From Pomphorhynchus laevis (Eukaryota; Acanthocephala; Palaeacanthocephala; Echinorhynchida; Pomphorhynchidae), in the NCBI GenBank assembly GCA_012934845.2, contig WNNJ02003558.1, positions 1-64,000 of the forward strand: a stretch of DNA of 64,000 nt, in the 5' to 3' direction. A program made the translations under genes and the position numbers. The notes under the pieces were generated by a model. It was not told where the DNA came from. It ran no database searches and worked only from the letters and a program-made list of their open reading frames with translations. Positions 39,863 to 52,756 of the stretch are shown here, one piece after another; position 1 is the stretch's first letter, and the number at the start of each line of letters is the position of its first letter.

Positions 39863-42800
39863 TATTCATCCACTATCCAGCGCCGCTATGACAGTTCATT
39901 TAGTATTAAGCTGGTACCTATTGTCAATTAGAATCTTCATGGAGCGGCCTGGTCAACGGCTGTTCGACATTAGTCGATCAACGGCTAAATAATTAACCGG
40001 CTTGCATCAGACTTAGGGATAGTCCTTTCATAGACTATATCAGACCTCTCTGATGACTCCAACGGAGGTTTGGACAATGGACGAAAAGGCGCAACAGAAT
40101 CACGGAGGCCTGTTTCCGTACAATAACGATGTTGGATCATCAAAGGTTATCGGGAACGGGAGATAGCCGAACAAACAAAATCACTCCGATGAATCCAAGG
40201 CAGATTGGACAATGAACGAAAATGCGGAAGAGAGTCATGGATACCTGTTTCCTTACAGTAGCAAATTTCGATAATCAAATGATATTGAGAACGGAGATAG
40301 CGGAGCAAACAGAATCAAGATAATGAAAATAGCAAGCAAGAAAATTACGAAAAAATAAATTAGGAGCGATGAACAATGGTCAAATCACCACTAACAGGAG
40401 GAGTTTTCATTTTCGGGTGCCGTGTGAACGGACAGTTGTACGGAGACAGCGAAAGAGGCATCAACATCCAAAACGGACTAGCCTTCATGTAGGAACGTTG
40501 AATATCATCTCGGTGGCGGGGAAAGAACCAGTATCAGTTGGAGATATGGTTTGCTCGAGTGTAGAAATATTCGGAGTGATTTTTATTAGTTATCCTGGAA
40601 CTAGAACTAAACTTTTGCATTTCGGTTGGACCTTGAACTATTCGGGAGTTACAAACGAAAAGCGACGACAGGTTTGTTCGGGATAATTGCAAGTCTTCGG
40701 TTGTCGTTCGTTGTAGGGAGGTTTAACTCAGTGAATAATAGGCTGGGCCTCTGAGACTTTTAGTCAAAGAGGGAAAGAGGATAACATTTGTGTGTGCGTA
40801 TTCTCCCAACATTATCTCGGAATACACAGTCTTCGTGGAAGATCTTTAGGATCTGCTTGATAGTACTCCTGTGGGCGATTCCCTCGTCTAATTGGGTAAC
40901 TTCAATGCTCATGCTGGTAGCGACTGTCGCACTTGGAAGGGATTTTTTGTTGGGGAGGAACGGACTCTCTGATCTGAATGCGAGTGGTGTTGAATTATTG
41001 CACTTTTGTTCTCGTAACAATTTGTGCATAACCAACACAATGTTTGAGCATAAATAGATCGTTTCAAGGTTGCTTTATAACTTTCGTTGCGAAGTTATGT
41101 CCTAAACACTAATGTGAACGGAGGAGCTGAGTTGTCAACCGATCACTACCTTGTAGTTAGTAAGCTTTGATGGCAGTATCGGATGCTAGACAAGCTTGAT
41201 ACACCCAAACGTTGTGTGATGGCGTGCTAGAAGCGTCCAATATATGTTTATGTCAAAAAACGTTTTTCTGGATACATCCAGGAGGACTTTTCTCGGTTGC
41301 CAGAAGAGGTGAAGAACATTGATGAGGAATGTGATAGGTTCAGATCCTCGCTTGTCAAAGCAAAATTGAAAAGTTGTGGCTCAAAGGCCTTAAGTGCTTG
41401 TCGTGGAGAGAATCTTCGAACTGCTTGGTGGACACCAACAGTTAGAGATTTCGTCAAACAGTAGAAGCTGGCTCTTAAGACAACTTTGTCTGATAAAATC
41501 ACTGTAAGTTGTAGACAAGCCCCGAAGAGCAAAGATGAAGTTTGGAGAGTACTTAGAACTTTATTATAGATCAGCTTCGAAGATGTTCTGGAGGGCGATT
41601 AAGAACCTTCGTGTTGAAAAACAGGAAACTCTTCAAACTGTCTATAACAAGAGAGGGTCTATGCTGACTGACATTAAAGAAATTCTCGGTTGTTGGAAAT
41701 AGCATTGTAACGGTCTCCTTAATCCGGTGGATTTGCTTTCTTTTGTAGAAGTCGAACCTTTAGAACCAACAAAAGAGTTTATCTCTATGGAAGAGGTCAA
41801 TTATGTTGTGGAAAACTTCGTAATGATAAGTCTTCTGGAGTAGATGAGATTCGACCTGAAGCTTTAAAGGCTCTCGACGTTGAGGCATGAAGTGGCTAAC
41901 ACGGATTTTCAACGTAGAATTGAAATCGGGCAAGGTTCATGGTGAGTGACGAACTGGGGTGGTGGTACCGATCTTTAAGAAAGGAGACCGACGAGTGTGC
42001 TCCAATTATCGGGGCATAACTCTTAGCCAAACTGGTAAGTTATTTACTAGGATTTAAAAATTAAGGATACCGCCCATTGTTAAGGGACAGTTGCAAGAGA
42101 AACAATGTGGTTTCTTTCAGGTCGTGGAACTACGGATCAGCTCTTCACTCTCTCAACTATCGTTGAACGGTCTTGGGAGTTCGTTCAACCGGTCTACATG
42201 TGTTTTGTAGATTTGGAGAAAGCGTCCGACCGAGTTCTGCGAGAGAGGTTGTGGGAGGTACTAAGGGAGCATGGAGTACCACACTATGTTATGGTGGCTG
42301 TGACTTCTCTGTATTAACAAAGCATGAGTTGTGTTCCTGTTCTAGGTAGGAAGTCTGAATCATTTTCAGTAGGCGTTAGGATTCGTCAGGATTATCCTTT
42401 GTCTCCACTTGTGTTCTTTGTTTACATTGGCAAAATCACGAGACGGGCTGCTTTGTTGGATGTCGGTCTTAGTTCGTTATCATCAGGATATCATTTCTGC
42501 TTTTTCAAATGATGTTGTCTCGTTGGCTTCTTATCCTGAGGACTTACAATGCCTACTAGATCGATTTATGATGGAATGCCAAGCGGCAGGGATGTTGGTT
42601 AGTATCTCCAAGACGGTCGCTATGTGCTCGTCTCGGATTCAGGTGTCAATTTCAATCCGTATTCGGGATAATGTTCCTCCTAATGTGGAGGACTTCAATT
42701 ATCTTGGGGTATTGTTCTCAAGGATCGGCAGGAACATCAGGGAGATTGAGAAGCGGATCTGTTTAACATAAGGCAGCAATTTGTTCTTGGTACAGATATG

Positions 42801-43430
42801 TCGTGGGGAAGCGGTATTTAAGTCTTCAGGTGAAGCTTTCGATTTACCAGGCAAACTTCGTTCCTATCTTAACCTATGGTCATGAGCTTTGGGTTGAACC
42901 GAAAGGATAAGTTATCGGATACAGGCGACCAAAATTAGGTTCTTTCGCGGTGTGGCTGGCTTAGCCTTAGAGATAAGGTTAGGAATTTAATCATCCTGGA
43001 TGAACTACTATTTCATCAAAGTCGCTGCTTCTCCACATCGATGAAAGTCAGTTGAGGTGGCTAGAACACGTTCTGAGGATGTATAGGGATCGCCTTCCTC
43101 GGGGTTTTCCCGACTTGACTCTTCGTAAAGAGACCGCGAAGTAGACCTCGATACCGGTGGAGCGATCAAATCTCGAAACTGATTGAATAAAGCCTTGGGC
43201 TATCTGAAAGAGAACTCTGGTCTGTTGCCCAGAATCGCGATGTCTGGAGTAGTTTGGTTCGTACACCGCTTCCACGGCACGACACCCGAACCAAGTGTTG
43301 ACAAAATAATCTTGTACCTATATTTTTTGTCGAGAAATTGTCGTTGTTGAAATTTTGACAATCAATATCAAATATTCGAGAAAATTTGTGTATGTCGAGA
43401 AATTGTTGTTGTTATTCATCCACTAAATTT
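39863..43430 (+). mobile_element. APE-type LINE (RTE/Rex-like), near full length, inactive
   Basis: 5' region 39876-40360 with two copies of a block around GGACAATGRACGAAAA. The AP-like endonuclease starts near 40369 (HVGTLNIISVAGKEPVSVGD) and includes the LGNFNAHAG box at about 40890-40915. The RT follows: CGFFQVVELRISSS in a shifted frame over GRGTTDQLFTLSTIVERSWEF (42122), VYMCFVDLEKASDRV (42200), VRIRQDYPLSPLVFF (42380), and the catalytic box reads FSNDVV near 42508 where F/YADDV is expected. Then ECQAAGMLVSISKT, VEDFNYLGVLFSRIGRNIRE and LTYGHELWVEP. The RT sequence style is that of the RTE/Rex group; the exact clade is unsure. Many stops and frameshifts, plus the lost first catalytic aspartate, show it is dead. 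It splits a satellite array. ATTCATCCACTA occurs at both edges (39864, 43415) and may be the target duplication, though it also follows the 7.4-kb copy. Confidence 0.85.
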
Positions 43431-44110
43431 GGATGTATTTTGTTGAATCAACAACACATTTTGTCTGTTTGTTTATCTACTAGAAATTTAAAGTAGTACT
43501 TTTAAAAGTATTACCGGTTGAAAAAAACTGAAATTATTATAAAATAAAAAGTTAGTAGTAAAAACAATTGCATTAAAACAATTGCATCAAAAATTTACTT
43601 TTTAATAAATTCGATATTAAATATTAATTTAAAGTGTCTGTTCTACTTTTTTTAATTAAAGATCAGTTTTGTTAAGCATTAATCCACTATTAATGTAAAT
43701 TCGTTGTTAAAAAAATTTATTAGTTAAAAAGAGGAAATAATTAGAAATATGAAGTTTGTTGTTAAAATAATTTTCATTTTCATTTTTCCGACATTAAACA
43801 TTAATTTAAGATGTCTGTTCATATTTTATTTTCATAACTTTATTTTCATGGTTCATTTTGATGAACACTTGCCATACATTAAATTAAATTCGTACTTTAA
43901 TTATAAGATATATATTTCGTCTTTAGCATAATTGCTATAAAATTTCAAATTTAATTAATTCGATATTAAACATTTATTTAAGATTTCTGTTTATATTTTA
44001 TTTTTATTTAGAAAATTTGGATGTATTTTAAGGTTACATCGTCTATTATGCATTACTTCAAAATAGTACTTTTACAAGGATTTATGGTTAAAATATAATT
44101 CCGCATAATA
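43431..44110. repeat. About 200-bp satellite, right part
   Basis: The unit described at 37430-39862 resumes after the LINE with AGTACTTTTAAAAGTATTACC, AGTTAGTAGTAAAAACAATTG, TTCGATATTAAATATTAATTTAA and GTTAAGCATTAATCCACTATT, then fades near 44110. The frame 43749-43931 is satellite sequence. Confidence 0.78.
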
Positions 44111-44449
44111 TAAACTGTAATCTCTGTTTTTTAATTTTCAACTTTATGTTAAAAGCATGAATTTCAAACAATTAGTAAATTTAAAAAATCCTCATCAATG
44201 CGAAATTACAAAATTTATATTTGATTGAAATAACTAAAATTAATACGCGTTATTAATTTTAAACAACTTTTTGGCTTGATATTATAAGGGATCTTTTTGA
44301 ATAAATCAGTTAACTGAGTCAACGTATTTTGTAATGAATAATAAATTGATAAATTAAAATATGCTAATCTTAAGATTTTATTTAAATTTCAGATTTTAAT
44401 AAAGAAAAATTAAAAAAATTAAATTTTTATGAATCAATTAATAAATAAT

Positions 44450-45790
44450 ATGCAATGTGTCAGAATTAAGATGAGAAATAAGATTACGACCCTATTTCTG
44501 AACATAAGATAGCTGCGAGAGCAATACATCATAACAATATCACTTCTTTAATGAAATCTGGCATATTTAGTGCATTGTTTTCTACGAAAAACAGTAAAAT
44601 TACTGCTACATGTATTAGAATAAATATCGATATTATTTAAAATAATCAAAAGTAAAAAAATATTTTAAAATATCGATCTGTTAATAAAATATCGATCTGT
44701 TAATTGAATAAATAAAATAATAATTAAATAATAATTAAACTTTTCGCGTTTTATACGGTGGCGATACGGAACTAATGTGTCAAATTAAATGTGTCAATCA
44801 AATGCGGCAATTAAATGATTTAATGTGTCAAAAAATATTTTAATCTTATAATTTTTTATAATTAGAACATTATAATTTTTATAAGATAAGAATTTTTAAT
44901 TCAATTTTTATGAATTGATTAATAAATAATATAAGACGTATCAGAATTAAGGTTAGAGGTCATATGGAGGAACACAATTTTTACAAAATATTATATAATT
45001 TGTATCAACACTATTATATCCTCAGACAATCAATTAGTTCCGTATCGCCACCGTACAAAACTTATAAAATTTAATTATTATTTTATTTATTCAATTAACA
45101 GATCGATATTTTAAAATATTTTTTTTACTTTTGATTATTTTAAATCACTCTAATATACAGGTAATAAATCAAATATACGATGAAATATAAAAAATAAAAA
45201 ACTTTGAATATGTTATAATATAAAAGATATATTCAAAACATTTAAATATTTTGTTTATTTTCTTCCTGTTAGATTTATATTTAATAAATTTAATTATGAC
45301 TTTTTTATAAACAGTGTTTAATGAACACTATATTTATTGAGAAGAAAAATGTCCATCGGACTGCATATATTTTATATTACGACGGGTGGTGATGCAATTC
45401 GATTTTTTTTGAAAATAAAGGTTTGATCACTTCTTCAATGAAATCTGGCATATTTGGTGCATTGTTTTCTAAGCAAAACGGTAAAATTATTGCAACATGT
45501 ATTAGAATAAATATCGAATGTCATCAGGTGAAAGAAATTAAATCAAAATATCGTGTCAAATTTAAAAATAAATATTTTAATTTCAAAATTTTCAATAATT
45601 AATACATTATAATTTTTATAAGGTAAGAATTTTTAATTCAATTTTTATGAATTGATTAATAAATAATATACGATGTATCAGAATTAAGATTATATGTCAT
45701 CTGGAGGAACACAGTTTTTACAAAATATTATATCAGTTGTATTAACACTATTTTAAACACATTAATATTTTGTGATTTATATCAAGCAAA
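44450..45790 (-). repeat. Cluster of Penelope-end-like fragments
   Basis: On the - strand, TTCTGATACATCGT / TTCTGATACGTCTT preceded by TTCCTCCAGATGAC or TTCCTCCATATGACC appears at about 45720-45655 and 44985-44930, and a shorter version at about 44470. It matches the end of the element at 34.3 kb, including the following TTATTTATTAATCAATTCATAAAAA. The segment ATGAAATCTGGCATATTTRG with TGCATTGTTTTCTA and ACATGTATTAGAATAAATATCGA occurs twice (44560-44640 and 45430-45520). The copies are 5'-truncated ends or parts of a non-autonomous derivative; no coding sequence is present. Confidence 0.6.
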
Positions 45791-47404
45791 CGATTTTCAC
45801 AAAAGAAATATTTAATATAAATTAAATGGACCACACAAATATTATGGAATACCTATATTCACTACTGTACGACAAGATAGTTATATATGCTAAAGTAATA
45901 TTATCAAGGGACATTGAAAATTTTCTCATGAAAATTATGGTCAAATATTGAAAACTTTTATAGCAAGTTTTACTTCCAAAGGTAACCTTTGTGGTAGGAA
46001 AACGTTTTTTACTAAGAGTGATTTATATTCCAATAATATTTTGCTATACTTCTGTTTACTTAATATTGTGATTTAGACAATTGATTACCAAAATGGGGTT
46101 GCTCGACATTTAAGGTCTTTACGAAAAATGGAATTGTGTACAATATTCTTTCATCCACCATGCCTGGAAATTCTTATATTGTTGTTTTCTCTTTATAAAA
46201 ACAAACAAATTTTGTAAAAGCCAAAAGATAATAATCGATAATTATGTAATTAAAAGTAATTAGAGTAATTAATAATCACTTAACTAATTAGAGTAAATTA
46301 AATATTTATATGATATTTAATTTATATATTATATATTATAATAATAACGATAAACTTTATGTTATTTAATAAACTGATGTTCTGGAACGTACTGAAATAT
46401 AATAAGCTTTGCGCTTACGCATTTTCAATATTCAATTTTTAATTTTCTAAATACATTTACAAATAAAATTATAATTTAACTTTTAATTATAATAATTATT
46501 AAATTATGTTTATAAACTAATGTGTATGCTTTTGAACATACATCAAGTTTTTTAACTTTTATATAGCCGGCATATTCTTCCGAACTAAAGCGAAGTTCGG
46601 AAGAATAGAACTTCCGATCTTGTAGTATCTAGTAAAATCTCTAAAATTATTATTTTTTCAAATCTCGCATTAGCGATGGATAATTTCAAATCAATATTGT
46701 TTTTGTCTTCATAAAAATTCCACAAATGAAATTTTTCATGTTTTCCTTCGATGAAACTTGATCTACTGGTGGAATATCTTATTCTAACATTAATATCATC
46801 CATAAAAATTTTCCAAATAAAATTATTTTTTTTGAATAACATCGTTACATGTTTAATTATAAGTATAATGTGTATACATCTTACATCTATATATTTTTCA
46901 CTTAAAATTAAAACAACTTCAAATCACAATTAATTGATTGATTTAATCACTTATAATTGCACTTTGTTCTTTTCTATTCTTAATGTGCCGGAAGAATACT
47001 GCCGGCACATTGGGTGAATACTTTTACAACGCTAATTTTAATACTTTTTTAAAAAAGTATTAAATTATTTTTTATATAAAAATTGTCGGTATGTCATATT
47101 TTATTCGTTTCTGTTGATAATTAGCTTAATGTTAATTTCCAATGCACAATTTTTTATTTGTGATCAGAATTAGCGAACAGTATTAACGTTCTTATGTTAA
47201 AACATATTACGCAAAACAAAGGCGATTTTGCATTTTACTTTCAATGATTGTGACAGCTTCTTAATAGTTGAACAGTTTCTTTGACTTTGATCTTGTCAAA
47301 ACAATTCGTGGAGTGTTAACATAAGTGCTTTCCCAATGACATGTAAGTTTTTGTTTTAATTGACATGTTTGATAACTAGATAAAAATCTAATTATAATGT
47401 GTAA
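45791..47404. other. AT-rich; two hairpins; one unassigned open frame
   Basis: An 85-codon frame (46842-46585, -) has mixed codons (VRIRYSTSRSSFIEGKHEKF and LLDTTRSEVLFF) but no family I recognise. Its downstream edge is a hairpin, ATTCTTCCGAACT/AGTTCGGAAGAAT (46571-46605). A second hairpin, AATGTGCCGG...CCGGCACATT, lies at 46981-47010. No splice structure or neighbouring gene supports a host exon. Confidence 0.35.
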
Positions 47405-47520
47405 TTGTGATTGCATGACACGAATCATCGAATCTATTATTTATTACTATAACAGATAATAAATTGTATTTGTCAAATACACAAATTGTATTTGTGATTT
47501 CTAGTGATTCCCACGACCAA
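47405..47520. repeat. Diverged relative of an internal part of the 1.47-kb duplication
   Basis: CACGAATCATCGAATCTATT, GATAATAAATTGTATTTGTC and GATTTCTAGTGATT follow in the order seen at about 4215-4320 and 48965-49070, with indels. It lies about 870 bases before copy 2. It shows that the sequence family is older than the recent duplication. Confidence 0.7.
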
Positions 47521-47714
47521 GCAACAATTCAATTAAGTAATCTTGCTACGAGGTTTCTTGAAATTATTCCAATAAAGGTAAGAAATAATACAAGAACATA
47601 TCATGATGTTTAGAGAAGCATAATAAAATATATTAAAAATAATATTGCATAACTAAAATGGCTATATTAATAGATAAATTGAATTTGAATGAGGATTGCG
47701 ACGATGTAATAGCA

Positions 47715-47964
47715 TTTAAATTAGAAGAAAGATGGCAAAAACCAACGCAAAATTTATTAGATTGAATATTTCGATGCCTAGCTGGCATCATCTTCAGCAA
47801 TTGTAAGAGTATTTGTTATTAAATAAAAAGTCTTTGTTATTAAATAAAAAAGTCTTTGTTATTAAAACTCTTACAATTGCTGAAGATGATGCCAGCTAGG
47901 CATCGAAATATTCAATTTAAAAAATTTTGCGTTGGTTTTTGCCATCTTTCTTCTGATTTAAATT
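47715..47964. repeat. Palindrome with CTGAAGA-type hairpins in both arms
   Basis: The left arm (about 47715-47808) mirrors the right arm (about 47867-47964). The 58-base centre contains two copies of AAGTCTTTGTTATTAAA. In the right arm, CTGAAGA (47880-47886), T, GATGCC-AGCTA-GGCATC (6-bp stem) and GAAA (47905-47908) give the same hammerhead-like layout as at 38.48 kb, but with a completely different stem sequence. The left arm holds the same on the - strand. Confidence 0.72.
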
Positions 47965-48393
47965 AATAGATAGTTTGGTGAAATGAATCTAATTTTTCAG
48001 CTTTCTTAAAATTTAAATAATTTTTAAAATATGTAAAGAATAATTATAAATAATAATTATAAACGATTGTAATTAGTCAAAATTGCATAATAAAACAATA
48101 ATACAATTGAAATGTACAATTAAACAATTTCATAGTTTCTAAAATGTTTAAAAATATAGTTAACAAACCAGAATGAAGAATATAATTAGCTTTTAAATTA
48201 TTGTATCACCGCATCAGACTGGCAGAAGGCGAATCAAATAAATTACAAAAATTATTATAAATTAGTAAATAGGACTTATTTACAAACTTACTAAAATGCA
48301 TACCATACGTAGAGGCAATTGATGTTAAATTACGTTCTATGCCTCACATATGGGTATAATATATACACAATCAAATTGTACAATCAAACAATT

Positions 48394-49864
48394 TCATAAT
48401 TTTTAAAATAAATATGGGTTTATGATATTGATAAACTAAATAAGTTAAAATCTATTAATGTTTCCTGTGTGTAGTGAGTTATCATTTTTATATGATGTAA
48501 TATTTTTATATTGTATAATATTAATATAAAATATTATATTATAATATTTGTATAATATAATATTATTGTATATAATAATTATTATCATAATACTTGGATT
48601 TATTTGAAACTAAAAAAGTTAATTAATAACAAAATAAATGAAATAATTTATAATAAAGTCAAAAAATAAATTGTAGTTTTCTATTGTTAACTACAATAGT
48701 CAACATTAACATCTACGTTTGTAAGGAAAAATGAAAAGATGCTATTAAACAGATTATATTATATAGATTAAATTAAACAGATTGCATTATATATTAAACA
48801 GATTGTTTTACTTATGATTTAGCTAGCAGCGGCTAATTAAATTGTTATTTATAATAAAGTCATGCTACAAAATTTTTAATTAATTAAATTGACGTTTTTG
48901 ATTAATTTATTAAATTAATTATTTTATTTATTAATTATTTTAAATTAATCATTTAATTAAATTGAGTGCACGACACGAATCATCGAATCTATTAGTTTTT
49001 ATTATAACCGATAATAAATTGTATTTGTCAAAATACAATTACAAATGATTGGATTTCTAGTGATTACCATTCCTGCTGTGTAGTGAGTCATCATTTTTAT
49101 ATCGAGAGAAAGCATAAATTTGAAAGGGTAATAAATGTTTTAATAATATATGATGATGTAATAGCTAATATATTAATTGATGTTTATAAAGGAAATTTTT
49201 GTTTAAGTAATATCAAAGCATCAACGAAATAAAATAAATGGATTTTGTTTGGAAATATTTTTAAGTTATTTTTTTGATACGGAAACGAATTACTGAAATT
49301 AGAAACAAATTGTAGAAACAATAATTAATATTGCATCATTTATTATTTATGCAGGATTGAAATATTACATAACTGCTCGTGACAAAGATATTGTGGTTAT
49401 GTACATAATATCTAGATAACTTGTCATTATTGTTGACGAATATATTCGCTTGAAATATATGGCTACTTAGATTTCGCATCCAAACTAGCGAAGGTAAATT
49501 CAATACCTACAGATTCCATTATTTTAATGTTTATATGAATGAATATCATTTGTGATTTATATAAAAATCTCTTATCTGTATATTTAAATAACTTAATTTA
49601 ATTAAATAATTGTATTTAGTATAGAATTTTTTAGAATAAATTGTTTTATTTACAATTAATAAACTGGTGATAAAGTTTTATTTTGTAAGAATCATTCATA
49701 AAAAATTTACTAATAACATCGATTTAAATAATAAGGATTTAAATTTTGCACTTTGGGCAAATATAGACATTTCCAAATAAACAAATACGGTTAAAAACTT
49801 AGCTTTTGAAATATATAATTTTAATATAATCAAGCAAAGCTATACATATTCTTCGTGTGGCAAA
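48394..49864. repeat. 1.47-kb duplicated block, copy 2
   Basis: Near-identical to 3644-5114, same orientation, no length change. Differences seen: AAAACCTATT versus AAAATCTATT near the start and CAACACTAAC versus CAACATTAAC at about 330 bases in. The flanks are unrelated to those of copy 1 outside the block, which gives sharp edges. Confidence 0.92.
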
Positions 49865-50345
49865 TTATTTTTTCATAGAAAATTTTTTGACATTATCATT
49901 TATGATTATAAGAAAATAATTATGATGAAAAAAGTGTATAAAATCAGAAAGAATTACTTATGATTAATTTTTTAATTTATCATACGGTTACACGACAAAA
50001 TGATTGCCTGCAGTTTACAAACAATCATTTTATTTAGTTTTATTCCTAATTTAATTATTAAAGTAATCATTTTAAGCTAAACAACGACAAATTGTATAAA
50101 TTAAAACATTTTTAAGCAAAACTAGTGCATATTCTTAAAATAATATTATATTATTATTTAAGATTATTCTTAAAAGTCATTTTAAAACCTAATTATGAAA
50201 CGATTGAATCATACAAAATTGTGACCAGGAACACTAAAAACGTTTTATGAAAATTGTGTTGGAATAAAAATAATCAGCAATTATCATAATTATTAAACAT
50301 TATTTAATTATATAATTTAATTTAACTTGAGTGCGTCTGTGAGCT
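49865..50345. other. AT-rich, nothing recognised
   Basis: Low-complexity A/T sequence between the duplicated block and the palindrome at 50.35 kb. No coding frame, hairpin or repeat match was seen. Confidence 0.5.
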
Positions 50346-50351
50346 GAAATT

Positions 50352-50508
50352 CTTCTGGTTGTGGCACAATATTATCCTCACAGGAATTGTTCCTATTATT
50401 GATACAACATACTAATCAGTCAGGGTGATTAGACTGATTAGTAGCGTCCTGCTGTATCAAGAATAGGAACAATTCCTTTGAGGATAACATTGTGCCACAA
50501 CCAGAAGA
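50352..50508. repeat. Palindrome of about 157 bases
   Basis: ATTCTTCTGGTTGTGGCACA at the left is mirrored by TGTGCCACAACCAGAAGAAT at the right. The arms continue inward through GGAATTGTTCCTATT and TGATACA, with a few mismatches and 1-base indels. A smaller inner hairpin ACTAATCAGTC/GACTGATTAGT forms the centre. It could be a small foldback element or a decayed MITE. Confidence 0.85.
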
Positions 50509-51850
50509 ATATAATTTAATATTAAATTATTTAATATTTAAATTATAAATTATTTTAAATTATTAATAAATTATTTTAAATTATTTTTTTATTTAAATTA
50601 TTTTCTTGCTACATAAGTGAACCTAAAGCTGAAAATTAACATTAATGAAATTAATTCTTCAATGTAATATGTATGCACTGAGCTTTGTTGTTACCATTTA
50701 AATTATGCAACGACGTTTTAAAACCGTATGTATGCACATAGCTTTACATTATGTTATGACCTTTTAAATATTAAATATTTAGCATTTCTATTTAAACAAT
50801 ACAGTCAAATAAAATATAGGTTATAATTTTAATTGTGGGATCCTTAAAATATCATTTAATTTTAAGCTCCCTACATATGTATTCAACAATAATGTCAAAA
50901 ACAGTGCTAGACGCTTAAAGTTCATTTCTGTTTCAAGGGAAATGATTTTTTAAATTGTTTTTAAGGCAATTGAATTATATAAACGTATATATAAGACAAA
51001 ATTAATGAAGACTTGTGTATTATTTCTCTGAAACTATTTAATTAACAATACATCGTTTATTTTGAAATACGGATGCTGAGATTAATTGTAAACCCACTGA
51101 AATATCAATAAATTTAATTTATTGAATTAAACATCAATTACGTATAGTATTTCTAATGATCTTAAAGATCGTAATTCACATACATCGTGATTGGATTTTA
51201 TGTAAATTTAGGATTTTAAAATTTATTTTAAAAAGGAGGTTTGAATAATTCCTGTTATTATTTTGATTCTTTCTACTCAATAGTTACATATCAGAATGTC
51301 TTTATGGTTTTTCATGTGAAATAAACGGTTGCTTTTAATGTACGGTTTGAGTTCATAATCAGCATGCGATCCACATCAATTGTCATTTCTAAATATATAT
51401 GCGACTAGGTCATCTAAGGAGTCACCACAATCAAATAGCTTGTTGGTAACTGGTTATTTAGCGTTATAATTCCAGTTTATTTAATAAACGTTTCTTTTAT
51501 TAAATAACAACTATGTTCTCTCCGTAATAGATTTCCTCGTCGGAGCTGGAAATTCGTATTTTCTAAGGTCGACATTTGCCAATAATCAGATAAATTGTTT
51601 CTAGGTGAGTCAACACACTGAATGATCGTTAAAGTGCCAGTATATCAATTTAGTAAGGTAAGGATGCCACAATTAAAATTGTGCAGGTTGGATGAAATCA
51701 GAATTACATAAAATTTTCAGGTTAATGGAGGTTTTATCTAAGGAATTTAATAATAAGGATTTTTTAAAAACGTTCGACCATAACAGATGCAGCTATTGTG
51801 TTAAGATTAACTCTGGTCTAATGTAGTTGACGTATCTTTGTGATTGATTT
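50509..51850. other. No gene supported
   Basis: Mixed AT-rich sequence with a somewhat more complex part at 51230-51700. All frames are short. No exon with a recognisable domain was found, although an unrecognised exon cannot be excluded. Confidence 0.4.
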
Positions 51851-52756
51851 ATACCGATCCTGCACTTTTAGAAAGTGACAAAGTAGACTTTAATGCCTCG
51901 GGCCAAATTCGATGATTAAATAATTGATTTATTTTTGCCTCAAACTAATTTTTAAATGAAAAAAGTTAGTGCAATATTATGAGGCTATTTGAGAATATAT
52001 AACAAGGGTGGGCAACGTGTGTGGTCAATACGGCAAATTTTCTGGCAAACATTTATTCAGCGTGGCAAAAAAATATTTTTATCAGGATATGGTGACAACA
52101 ACGAAGTTTATTCATCTTCAATTTAAATATTTAAATTCGGTCAAATTGAACTTAATATTTACTGAACTCAAAATTTACTTAAGGGAAAGGTAAAAAGCTT
52201 TTCACAGTTTAAAAAAGTGGTAATTCGTGTTTGGCACGTGTGCCAGCTGTATAATAATTTTATATTATAGAATATTTTAGTATTAACAATTAATTCCATA
52301 TCTAATTATCTTGCAAAAATTTTAAAGGAGATGGCTGTGTAAGGATATTCGATTTATTTAATATTAATTAAATAAATTAATACCTTAAACGCTTCAAATA
52401 AATGTAAGCATTTTTGTGGTTAAGTATGTAACCATAAATATTCGAATTAGTTATCCAAATAACGGTTTAGATTTGGATAAGTCGGCAATAACGTATTAAG
52501 CACTGATCAAATTTCTAATTAATTTTGTCTGCAAATCAGAAGATTTGATCGCAAAATGATTCGAACTAAGTATCTTTAAAATGAAATACATATTTAATCT
52601 ATTTTTATATTGATAACAAGTGAATTTTTAATTATCTTTTGAGACTATTAAAAGATTGATTATGAACAGTAAAATAAATATCTAATCGATATTAATCATT
52701 TACAAATGGAAAATATCATGAGTGATGATATTTTATAACCAGAGCGATATAATGAT

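Noticed and set aside
40020-40060. Hammerhead-like CTGATGA-CTCC-AAC-GGAG in the LINE 5' region
   Set aside because: The stem is followed by GTTTGG in place of GAAA, so the core is incomplete.
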